NCBI GenBank assembly: GCA_947305645.1
Contig: CAMZEC010000016.1
Coordinates: 1 to 40,700 of the forward strand
Direction: 5' to 3'
DNA length: 40,700 bases
From: an uncultured Bacteroidales bacterium
GTDB lineage: Bacteria; Bacteroidota; Bacteroidia; Bacteroidales; UBA932
Shown in pieces: positions 34,701-40,700 of this stretch; within the stretch, counting starts at the first letter, position 1; every line of letters starts with the position of its first letter. Made by a program: the position numbers and the translations under genes. The notes below the pieces were generated by a model, which did no database searches, had not been told where the DNA came from, and saw nothing but the letters and a program-made list of their open reading frames with translations.

Positions 34701-35531
34701 TTCCCGAGGCCCCGTTCCAACGTCGCGTCCAACGGTGGCGGCGAGCTCGGTCGTGTTAACGACAGGTATATCCAGAATATACGCTACCTGCGCTTCAAGA
34801 ACATGACCATAGGATATACCATCCCCGAGAAGATAGTCAACAAGATAGGCTTTGAGCAGATCAGGGTTTACGCTTCCGGCGAGAACATCGCTTTCTGGTC
34901 ACCTATCACCAAGTACACCTCACATCTCGATCCGGAAAGCTGCTTCAACCGCAGCGGCGACCCTGTAGATGACCTTAACAACACCTCATATCCCTGGCAG
35001 AAGACCTTCATGATCGGTCTCGACATCACCTTCGGCGGCAGGGCCGCGAAGGCACTCAGCACCGGAAAGGCTGCAGCCGCCCTGGCAACCGAGGCAAAGC
35101 AGGTTATCCGCGAGGTCGTGAAAGAGGTTGTGGAAGTTCCTGTCGAGAAGATCGTAGAAGTCGAGAAGATCGTGGAGGTTGAGAAACCCGTTCCCGCATC
35201 GACTCTCAAGGGTGAGTTCACCGACGATCTGTTCTTCCTCATCGGCAAGTCCGAGATTCGTCCCGAGGAGGCCTTCAAGCTTGGCCGTATCTGCCAGATT
35301 ATGGAAGACAATCCTGAGGCTACTATTACCATCACTGGTTACGCTGACTCCGGCACCGGTACCGCAGAAATCAACAAGGTTCTCTCCGAGGAGCGTGCCA
35401 ACGCCCTTGCCGAGATGCTTAAGAACGCCGGCATTGCTGCGAACCGCATCAAGGTTTCCGCTGTCGGTTCCGACAAGGATGCATCTGCAAGTCCCGAGTC
35501 CAACCGTGTGGCTGTCTGTATTATTAAATAA
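31746..35531 (+). CDS. SusC/RagA TonB-dependent transporter fused to an OmpA domain
   Basis: 1261 aa. Order: signal peptide (to about 23), carboxypeptidase-regulatory-like domain (NRTVSGKVLDDAGLPVPGV, about 25-95), TonB box EETIVVGYG (105-113), plug with LNIRGYTSINGGDPLVLIDG, and a 22-strand-type barrel ending WQKTFMIGLDITF at F1096. A normal SusC ends there. This one goes on for 165 residues: an Ala/Lys stretch, a linker rich in EVVKEV/VEVEKIVEVEK (1123-1149), then an OmpA C-terminal domain (about 1155-1261) with TITGYADSGTG and VLSEERANAL. D1201 and R1217 match the Asp/Arg pair that binds diaminopimelate in peptidoglycan. The frame is uninterrupted and codon use is uniform. It should import oligomers delivered by SusD while tethered to the wall. 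Confidence 0.93.
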   Translation: MRFFKILTASVLLLLTGFSLSAQNRTVSGKVLDDAGLPVPGVAVVLDGTTNGTMTNEDGSWSLQLPARDVTLVFSSLGYLTQNIKLGANQSTLSVTMAEDNMVLEETIVVGYGTQKKVNLTGAITAVESKALENRSAHNLTTMLQGSVPGLNVSTSSGNPGSTGSLNIRGYTSINGGDPLVLIDGIEGSINRINPQDVESISVIKDASSAAVYGARAAYGVILVTTKNGSADRDAATVRYSGRWGVEMPTTSTEWETTGYWSVYTINKFWYETKGSNYVNYTAEDMRELLARVHDKTEDPSRPWVVIKDGKYKYYANTDWWHELYNDVHPTTNHSLSVSGGNKAVKYYLSGQYDRQDGMVKARPDVYEKYNLRAKIDARINDWARISNNTNFFVGQYDFPGLADIQDSFAYGDRHAPACFPLKNPDGTWLYFVDALGYRVCNGRHWAYASDNLNIEKRTDLANTTELTLTPVKGLTLKANYSYRTYNNHDTHRRNLIEYSQYPGEVVVYNNGGAFDNYMTEEIKEYVRQTVNVYATYENTFGDAHNLKVMAGYNYDDYHYKRVAAKGYDLITTELSDLALISTETRTPEVGGNQSAWRTAGFFGRINYDYKGRYLFETSARYDGSSRFANGHKWGFFPSVSLGWRISEEPFFSPVKHVVNNLKLRASYGTLGNQNVANFSYIRLVNFKTFSAFNFGDNTMARYTNLDAPVASDKTWEVSKQTNLGLDLAMFGNRLEFTGELYIRDTDGMLTDGMDLPSVYGAGTPQMNAADLRTKGYELSLSWRDSFKLFGRNFEYFVKPTLSEYRSNITKFNNETKLLSNYYEGMELGEIWGFHVIGLFDSDAEAAEYTSKVDQSYCNANLNGGWKAGDLMFADLGGKVTRDENGNVISDEPDGVIGIGANTLDDHGDKIYLGNSLPRLHYGVTTGFSYAGFDVSVFFEGTGDHYWYPARYNFDFWGPYSLGYPTFLAKNFLDNCWAEDNKDAYFPRPRSNVASNGGGELGRVNDRYIQNIRYLRFKNMTIGYTIPEKIVNKIGFEQIRVYASGENIAFWSPITKYTSHLDPESCFNRSGDPVDDLNNTSYPWQKTFMIGLDITFGGRAAKALSTGKAAAALATEAKQVIREVVKEVVEVPVEKIVEVEKIVEVEKPVPASTLKGEFTDDLFFLIGKSEIRPEEAFKLGRICQIMEDNPEATITITGYADSGTGTAEINKVLSEERANALAEMLKNAGIAANRIKVSAVGSDKDASASPESNRVAVCIIK

Positions 35532-35536
35532 ATGAA

Positions 35537-37408
35537 ATGAGTATGAGAAAGCATATATTGTTTCTGGCAATCGCATCATTAATGACGGTTTCCTGCAACT
35601 TCGAGGATTTGCTGACCCTCGTACCCGAGTCTCAGCTTACGCCTGAGTCTTACTTCAAGACGGCGGAAGACCTTCAGCTCTTCTCGAATTCCTTCTACAA
35701 CAACCTGCTCGACAAAGAGCCGTTTGCAAGGGAAAGCGACGTGTTCGTGAAGATGAATCCCTCCGACCTCATCCGCGGCGGCAACGACCGTACCGTGCCC
35801 GCAACGGGCGGCGGCTGGGGAGCCGGAACCGGGGCCTGGGGCGACCTGCGCAAGATGAACACCCTTCTTGCCAATATCGACAACTGCGACGACAAGAACG
35901 CCGTCGTGGAATATACCGCACTGGTCAAGTTCTGGCGTGCATACTTCTATGCCAACATGGTCCGCAAGTTCGGCGACGTGCCTTGGTACGACAAAGAACT
36001 CGGCTCCGCCGACGAGGCCCTCTATAACGCCCGCGACAGCAGGGAGACCATTCTCCAGCACATGATCGAGGATGTTGACGAAGCCATCGCCAACCTTCCC
36101 GGCAAAGCCAAGGCGCCACAGACGGCATACCGTATCAACAAGTACACCGCCATGATGCTCAAGGCTCAGTTCTGTCTCTTCGAGGGCACGTTCAGGAAGT
36201 ACCATAGCTCCCCCGCCCCGTTCGAGACGTCATACACAGCAGCCGACGGAAGCACCCATGACGCCAATTACTACCTTGACCTGGCCCAGGCGGCAGCGAA
36301 GGAGCTCATGGATGCCGGTGCTTACAAGCTCTTCAGTACAGGTGCGCCTGCAAAAGACTATCTGACACTCTTCAATTCGGACAATGCCAACACGGACGAA
36401 ATAATCCTGGCGGTGAACTACGACCGCGAGCTCAAGATCAAGCATGACTGCGGCCGCGATATCACCAACCAGACATCAGCCCGCTACGGCATGACCAAGA
36501 AGATGGTCGATATGTACCTTATGGCCGACGGCAGCCGTTTCACCGACAAACCCGGTTGGAACGTAATGCCTTTCGCCGAGGAAGTGGCCGACCGTGATCC
36601 CCGTCTTGCCCAGACCATACGCACTCCCGGCTACAGCTGGAAGAAGCCCGGTACCAGCAAGGACGGCCCCGAATTCGCTTACTGCCAGACCGGCTATCAG
36701 ACCATCAAGTACATTCCTTCGTACGATACCAAGCCATATTCTACCGACAACTGTTTCAACGACATGCCGGTATACAGGTACGCCGAGGTCCTGCTCACTT
36801 ATGCAGAAGCCAAGGCTGAGCTCGGTACCCTTACCCAGGGCGACCTTGACATTTCCGTCAACAAGCTGCGCGACCGCGTGGGCATGCCCCATCTGGACAT
36901 GGCTGCGGCAAACGCCAACCCTGACCCGTACATGATGTCCGCCGAGACAGGTTTCACCAATGTCTCCGGATCCAACAAGGGCGTTATTCTGGAAATCCGC
37001 AGGGAGCGTGCAATCGAGCTCTTCCAGGAGGGGTACGGACGTTATTTCGACCTCATCCGCTGGAAGGCAGGTTACTGCATCAACCAGCCCATGTACGGCA
37101 TGTACATCCCCGGTCCTGGTTATTACGAGTTCGGCGACGACAGCAAGTACACCTTCTACGTGGGAACTCCTGATTCGGGCGCTAAGGGCACTCCTGTCAA
37201 GATATTCGATCCCGACAGCTCCGAAGCTCCTTCGACGGACATCTTCTACCTGGTAGACCCCAACACCGGGAAATATGCCACCGCCGGCGTACGCGATGCC
37301 CTGAAGACAGTCTCACATGTATTCGATGAGAGCAAGCATTACTTCTATCCTATTCCGGAGAATGAGCTGCTTCTTAACGAGAATCTCAAACAGAACCCTA
37401 ACTGGTAA
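35537..37408 (+). CDS. SusD/RagB family outer-membrane lipoprotein
   Basis: 623 aa. Lipoprotein signal ending MTVS-C20; an internal ATG at 35543 (MRKHILFLA) is an equally good start. N-terminal LLTLVPESQLTPESYFKTAEDLQLFSN, the TPR region ARAYFYANMVRKFGDVPWYDKEL-like segment, and C-terminal EIRRERAIELFQEGYGRYFDLIRWKAG are SusD signatures. It forms the lid over SusC and binds the substrate at the cell surface. It lies 5 nt after susC. Substrate not readable from sequence. Confidence 0.95.
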   Translation: MSMRKHILFLAIASLMTVSCNFEDLLTLVPESQLTPESYFKTAEDLQLFSNSFYNNLLDKEPFARESDVFVKMNPSDLIRGGNDRTVPATGGGWGAGTGAWGDLRKMNTLLANIDNCDDKNAVVEYTALVKFWRAYFYANMVRKFGDVPWYDKELGSADEALYNARDSRETILQHMIEDVDEAIANLPGKAKAPQTAYRINKYTAMMLKAQFCLFEGTFRKYHSSPAPFETSYTAADGSTHDANYYLDLAQAAAKELMDAGAYKLFSTGAPAKDYLTLFNSDNANTDEIILAVNYDRELKIKHDCGRDITNQTSARYGMTKKMVDMYLMADGSRFTDKPGWNVMPFAEEVADRDPRLAQTIRTPGYSWKKPGTSKDGPEFAYCQTGYQTIKYIPSYDTKPYSTDNCFNDMPVYRYAEVLLTYAEAKAELGTLTQGDLDISVNKLRDRVGMPHLDMAAANANPDPYMMSAETGFTNVSGSNKGVILEIRRERAIELFQEGYGRYFDLIRWKAGYCINQPMYGMYIPGPGYYEFGDDSKYTFYVGTPDSGAKGTPVKIFDPDSSEAPSTDIFYLVDPNTGKYATAGVRDALKTVSHVFDESKHYFYPIPENELLLNENLKQNPNW

Positions 37409-37414
37409 CAGATC

Positions 37415-39667
37415 ATGAAAAGAATTAACAACATATTCAAGGCGGTAGCCCTGACTATAGCAAGCGCCGCGGTTCTGGCGTCCTGTACGCAGGAACCTCA
37501 GGATACCGTTGCCAAGGCAGTTCTGGGCGATGTCTCCATAATGACATTCGCCGCCAAGAATCCTGCAGAACAAGTTGTTACGGTTTATTCCGACGGCGAT
37601 TGGCACACGACGGCCCCCGAATGGATTACCGTAACACCCGACACCGGAAACGGCGTTATTCCCGTAACCGTGAAGGCCAGTGAGAATGTTGACGCACAAG
37701 GTATGCTAGAGCCCCGCAGGGACACGGTCATCATCTCCGGCAACACTCTTGCCAGCCGTCTAATTATTATAGTCACCCAGGAAGGTGATTCTTACCGCAA
37801 TGCAGAGCGGGTCTCGGTATCCAAAGCCGCTGCCCTTGCCGACGGCAAAGCTTTCATTATCGACGACGCAACCGTTGCCGCCGTTTCTTCCGCCGGTTAT
37901 GTACTTACCGACGGAGCTGCCAACATCTACGCCAAAAGCAAAGATGATGTGACTGTCGGCAACAAGGTATCTGTAAAGGGCCTCAAGGGCAGTGCCTCCG
38001 GAGTTCCCGTAATCAGCCAGGTTGACGAATGCAAAGTGGTATCTTCCGGAAGTGTTACATACCCCGAGCCAATCGATCTCAACGATGTCATTGCCAGCTA
38101 CAAGGCAAGCGCAGTCGAATACGTCAAAGCATCCGGAGTAGTTGCAGGCGGCAACCTTATCGTTACCGTAAATGAAACCGATTATTCCATTAAGCAGGTG
38201 GATTGTCCTGCAGGGCTCAGCATCTCTGGCCTGAACGGCAACAAGGTGGTCCTGACAGGCTACTCGTGCGGCCTGCTCGGTGCCAACATGTTCGGCATCC
38301 TCACTACTGAAGTGAAGGACAACGGTCCGGCAATAGTACCCAGACCTGACAAGCTCCTCTATGCCAAATGGCGCTTTACCGCAACCACAATGACGGCATA
38401 CCAGGATCTCTTCGGCGGCACTTCCGGAAAACTTGATACAGCTGAAGGTACCGGCGGCCTGTACGTTCCTTCCAACGTAGAAGGCAACGGCAAGATTGAA
38501 TACTGGCAAGTCGACAAGAGCGCACTCGACGTCAATAACAAGGCTTCCCGTATCATCGGCGGCACAGGACACCCTTACGTTACCGGCGCATGGCCCGGCG
38601 ACTACTGGCTGTTCTCCGCAACCGACAACTACGAGTACCCTGCCGGCACCAACCTGCACATCAAGTACCTCACCCGCGTTTCTGCTACCGGTCATAAGTA
38701 CTGGATGCTCGAGTACTTCGACGGCAACGATTGGAAACCCGCTGATGAATACCCCGTACAGACTACAACAGAGACCGGAGAGACTGTTCAGTACAACTTC
38801 GTCGAGCCTACCTCCAACGTCGCAGTCGAGTGCGTCTGGACGCTTGCAGCTCCTTGCCGCGAGCCCATGTTCCGTATGCGCTGCGTCGCCAACTGGCAGG
38901 CCAACGGCAAGGGTGCTCTTGCCGCACCGAACGGAGGCACCTGCCGCATTGCCGATAACGGCGACGACGGAGAAGATGAGGGTCCCGTCTTCGAGGTGAC
39001 CGACGCTCCTGCCGGTGGTGGCAGCGGTAGCGGCGGAACGGCTCCCAAACCAGGTACGGTAGTGTTTGAGGATGACTTCGAGTGGCTCGAGCCCTACGCC
39101 ACCGGTGCAAGCGCTCCGGATGACGTTAAGGACAACTCAGTAGGAAGCTCTCCCAATATCTTCACCACAGAAGCCCTTCAGCCCATACTCGTTGAACTCC
39201 AGACCAGGGGCTACGGCTTCATCTGGGGAGGCAAGGGCCTGGAGTGGTCAACGGCAGAGCCCGACAGCGGCAACGGCCGCACACTCTACCTGCAGAAGAA
39301 CTACCTCAAGTTCGGCAAGTCAGATTACAACTCCGGTCTTATCCTCCCGGCCCTCAGCGCCCTCATAAGCGCTGCAAATGTGGAACTCACATTTGACTGG
39401 TGCTGGTGTATGACAGGCAAGAGCAAGCCGGATATCATGACCTTGACTGCCGAGGTGGCAGGTGGCGAAAGCACTGAGTTGAGCTCCGCCCAGCCTACTG
39501 CCGATGACTTGACCAAGCTCGAGTGGCAGCACGCCTCCGTGACCATCAACGGAGCGACTGCAGAAACCCGCATCACGCTTCGTCCTACAAACTCCGATCC
39601 TTACGTGAGCAATACCCGCGGCCAGAACCGCTGGTATCTGGACAACATCAAGATCGTCGTGAAATAG
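37415..39667 (+). CDS. BACON-domain surface lipoprotein (SGBP-like)
   Basis: 750 aa. Lipoprotein signal ending LAS-C24. Residues about 35-125 are a BACON domain (VVTVYSDGDWHTTAPEWITVTP, then VIISGNTLASRLIIIVTQEG). A beta-rich, OB-like segment follows (about 130-310), then a jelly-roll-like domain (about 315-520), a Gly/Ser linker (GGGSGSGGTAPKPG) and a second beta-sandwich (VVFEDDFEWLEPY to the end) like choice-of-anchor or carbohydrate-binding modules. It has no catalytic signature. In this position after susD it is best read as a surface glycan-binding protein. The stop is followed by a strong bidirectional terminator. Confidence 0.82.
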   Translation: MKRINNIFKAVALTIASAAVLASCTQEPQDTVAKAVLGDVSIMTFAAKNPAEQVVTVYSDGDWHTTAPEWITVTPDTGNGVIPVTVKASENVDAQGMLEPRRDTVIISGNTLASRLIIIVTQEGDSYRNAERVSVSKAAALADGKAFIIDDATVAAVSSAGYVLTDGAANIYAKSKDDVTVGNKVSVKGLKGSASGVPVISQVDECKVVSSGSVTYPEPIDLNDVIASYKASAVEYVKASGVVAGGNLIVTVNETDYSIKQVDCPAGLSISGLNGNKVVLTGYSCGLLGANMFGILTTEVKDNGPAIVPRPDKLLYAKWRFTATTMTAYQDLFGGTSGKLDTAEGTGGLYVPSNVEGNGKIEYWQVDKSALDVNNKASRIIGGTGHPYVTGAWPGDYWLFSATDNYEYPAGTNLHIKYLTRVSATGHKYWMLEYFDGNDWKPADEYPVQTTTETGETVQYNFVEPTSNVAVECVWTLAAPCREPMFRMRCVANWQANGKGALAAPNGGTCRIADNGDDGEDEGPVFEVTDAPAGGGSGSGGTAPKPGTVVFEDDFEWLEPYATGASAPDDVKDNSVGSSPNIFTTEALQPILVELQTRGYGFIWGGKGLEWSTAEPDSGNGRTLYLQKNYLKFGKSDYNSGLILPALSALISAANVELTFDWCWCMTGKSKPDIMTLTAEVAGGESTELSSAQPTADDLTKLEWQHASVTINGATAETRITLRPTNSDPYVSNTRGQNRWYLDNIKIVVK

Positions 39668-39680
39668 GCCCGGTTACATA

Positions 39681-39723
39681 AAAACAAGGCAGGATGGCTC
39701 TCACGAGTCATCCTGCTTGTTTT
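39681..39723. terminator. Bidirectional terminator between SusCD locus and 6S-like RNA
   Basis: A stem of about 18 bp (39681-39700 with 39705-39723, one bulged G and one G-U pair) closes a TCAC loop. It ends in TTTT on the plus strand and has a matching T-run on the minus strand, so it can end the SusCD transcript and the zapA/6S transcript from opposite sides. Confidence 0.88.
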
Positions 39724-39890
39724 AAATAAGCCGTCAGCCGAATCTGTCAGAAAATTGTCTGGCTCGAATGATTTGGGCTCCGGTTCGGTTCAGGAATCCT
39801 GCTGCAAGGCAGGCCTGCCTTCCGCGATCCGAGATAACCCGGTTAGTGAAAAACTTGATGTTTTCTCCTCTTGGGCCTGACGGCTTAAGC
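39724..39890 (-). ncRNA. ssrS: 6S RNA-like (ssrS) candidate
   Basis: The 168-nt gap after zapA holds no reading frame but has RNA structure. AAGCCGTCAG (minus strand, 39886-39877) pairs perfectly with CTGACGGCTT (39737-39728), closing a rod of about 160 nt, and near the tip GGAA/UUCC and CCTGC/GCAGG can pair. A terminal 10-bp stem, this length and the position directly after zapA fit 6S RNA, which in many bacteria lies beside zapA and sequesters the housekeeping RNA polymerase. The central bubble could not be confirmed by eye. It has no clear promoter of its own and may be processed from the zapA transcript. Confidence 0.6.
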
Positions 39891-39892
39891 GT

Positions 39893-40177
39893 CTATTTCA
39901 ATTTCTCGAGATAAGCATCCAGGTCGTCCTGGAGCCCTTTTGCCTCCGTACCGAGCTGCTGCATCTTCTTTTGGCAGGCGATGCGGTTAACAGTTTCGTT
40001 AAGGGTTACGATGATAAGTTTATCCAGCGGGGTTTTGTCCGGGTACTTGGCATCGTAGGTATTGTATTTTCGATTGATTTCGTCTGCCGCAAGGCGCATT
40101 GCCTCTTCCATTTCCGGAGTAGCCGCTACCATGGGGTACTCGATGCCGGCAATTTTGAGTTTGATGTTCTGTGCCAT
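39893..40177 (-). CDS. zapA: Cell division protein ZapA
   Basis: 94 aa from ATG 40177 (MAQNIKLKIAGIEYPM). The family pattern is an N-terminal beta-sheet head (IKLKIAGIEYPMVAATPEMEEAMRLAADEIN) and a C-terminal helix for the anti-parallel tetramer (LDDLDAYLEKLK-like end). It bundles FtsZ filaments at the division ring. A longer frame from 40204 overlaps the upstream gene by 25 nt; the ATG at 40177 lies 2 nt after that gene's stop and is preferred. The 6S-like RNA starts about 7 nt after its stop. Confidence 0.9.
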   Translation of the reverse strand: MAQNIKLKIAGIEYPMVAATPEMEEAMRLAADEINRKYNTYDAKYPDKTPLDKLIIVTLNETVNRIACQKKMQQLGTEAKGLQDDLDAYLEKLK

Positions 40178-40179
40178 AA

Positions 40180-40449
40180 TTACTTTTCGAGCAGTTTGAT
40201 GCAACGGTCTATCTCTCGGACGAGCTTGGTGATGCGTTCTTTGGCGAGTGCAGAGTCGCCGGCGCCGGAGAAGGCGAATTGGAGCTTGAGGTTATCTATC
40301 TGGGCATCCAGTTCGGCAATCTTGTCTTTGTATGCGGCGATGTCGGCTTTCCTGGCATCGAGTTCGGCCGCCATAGCGTCTGCGCGCTGCTTCTCTGTCT
40401 CGTACAGGGAAACCAGCTTCTCAATCCTTGATTTAATGTCTTCCAGCAT
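40180..40449 (-). CDS. Small coiled-coil protein upstream of zapA
   Basis: 89 aa, almost all helical heptads (LEDIKSRIEKLVSLYETEKQ, KADIAAYKDKIAELDAQIDN), with a short Gly break (FSGAGDSALAK) and a conserved-looking C-terminus LVREIDRCIKLLEK. It has no signal or membrane segment. The pairing with zapA and its coiled-coil nature suggest a ZapB-like division role (inference). Its -7 box lies 4 nt before the ATG. Confidence 0.8.
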   Translation of the reverse strand: MLEDIKSRIEKLVSLYETEKQRADAMAAELDARKADIAAYKDKIAELDAQIDNLKLQFAFSGAGDSALAKERITKLVREIDRCIKLLEK

Positions 40450-40453
40450 ACTA

Positions 40454-40461
40454 CAAATATA
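40454..40461 (-). promoter_or_regulatory. -7 box of the zapA operon
   Basis: Read on the minus strand: TATATTTG, a full TAnnTTTG match, then four bases, then the ATG at 40449. The leader would be absent or a few nucleotides. No TTTG is seen 19 nt upstream. Confidence 0.55.
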
Positions 40462-40466
40462 GTAAA

Positions 40467-40700
40467 TTAATCAATCATTCGGTACGCAATGCCGCAATTG
40501 GCAGCAAATTGCCGGTCGGAGGGGCTGTCGCCGACCATTATGGTACGGGAGGGCGTGACCTCCGGATGGTCTTTCAAGATAAGGTCGAAGAGGCCGCGGT
40601 TCGGTTTGCGGCAGGGATCTGAATCCGAGACGGCGGTGCAAACATAGATACCGTCAATGCGGCCTCCGGCAGTTGCTATTTCGGCAGTCATCCACGAGTG
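40467..40700 (-). CDS. HAD phosphatase, GmhB-like (partial, cut by window end)
   Basis: The frame is open to the last base of the window, so the N-terminus with the catalytic DxD is missing. What remains (77 residues) has the HAD-III features of histidinol/heptose-bisphosphate phosphatases: IDGIYVCTAVSDSDPCRKPNRG (Cys and RKP resemble the zinc-loop region of GmhB) and the metal motif TIMVGDSPSDRQFAANCG. A role in heptose or other sugar-phosphate metabolism is likely. An internal ATG near 40691 is not taken as the start because the homology continues upstream. Confidence 0.75.
   Translation of the reverse strand, partial: HSWMTAEIATAGGRIDGIYVCTAVSDSDPCRKPNRGLFDLILKDHPEVTPSRTIMVGDSPSDRQFAANCGIAYRMID

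Noticed and set aside
35109..35192. Short repeats in the DNA near the susC 3' end, considered as a repeat array
   Set aside because: They encode the repeating EVVKEV/VEVEK linker of the OmpA-type tail and are protein-level repeats, not CRISPR or a DNA element.
39815..39830. AAGGCAGGCCTGCCTT palindrome as a protein-binding site
   Set aside because: It lies in the apical part of the 6S-like RNA, where self-complementarity is expected from RNA folding.

Overview
The window reads as a chromosomal segment of a fairly GC-rich member of the order Bacteroidales (phylum Bacteroidota), probably an uncultured gut lineage. The support is a SusC/SusD outer-membrane pair, a BACON-domain lipoprotein, many lipoproteins, the Bacteroidota promoter signature (TTTG, 19 nt, TAnnTTTG), little sign of Shine-Dalgarno sequences, and Bacteroidota-type housekeeping neighbours (DUF3467, KdsC-like and Maf; ZapA beside a 6S-like RNA; RNase Y). 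There is no phage, insertion sequence, CRISPR array or plasmid module.

Layout. (1) 1-4897, plus strand: tRNA-Ala(CGC) and its terminator, then a tight operon of a secreted esterase, a His-rich 10-TM metal-exporter-like permease, a GH5-like lipoprotein and a Uup-type ABC-F protein. (2) 4898-5049: an imperfect palindrome between converging operons. (3) 5050-15961, minus strand: eight genes with almost no gaps: valS, tatA, tatC, ABC-F, a DUF2807 protein, an aminotransferase, a BASS transporter and a large secreted glycosidase-like lipoprotein. (4) 16024-18679, plus strand: DUF3467, KdsC-like, Maf and RluA-like, all overlapping. (5) 18680-19109: a candidate short minus-strand RNA or microprotein gene, then tRNA-Cys and its terminator. 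(6) 19153-22388, minus strand: NhaC-type antiporter, GpsA and an S41 peptidase. (7) 22461-24148, plus strand: umuD-umuC, divergent from the antiporter. (8) 24192-27264, plus strand: two Tat-signal proteins (FAD oxidoreductase, metallophosphoesterase) flanking a nicotinamidase-like gene. (9) 27274-29601, minus strand: rny and a short orphan FecCD-type permease. (10) 29751-39667, plus strand: a SusCD locus of metallophosphoesterase lipoprotein, SusC, SusD and BACON lipoprotein. (11) 39681-40700, minus strand: a shared terminator, a 6S-like RNA, zapA, a coiled-coil protein and a partial GmhB-like HAD phosphatase.

How it fits together. Regions 9 and 11 look like two halves of a conserved core block (coiled-coil gene, zapA, 6S RNA, rny) separated by the SusCD locus. 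The Tat translocase genes in region 3 could serve the two Tat-signal enzymes of region 8. The SusCD locus carries a phosphoesterase but no recognisable glycoside hydrolase.

The most unusual items are: the SusC protein, which continues past its predicted beta-barrel into a V/E/K-rich linker and a complete OmpA-type peptidoglycan-binding domain; the compact promoter/terminator unit at 18676-18821 that could make a 22-residue hydrophobic peptide or a small RNA; promoters placed directly against start codons; and two divergent promoter pairs with identical 12-bp spacing. All functional calls come from reading the sequence and from family knowledge; no database search was run.
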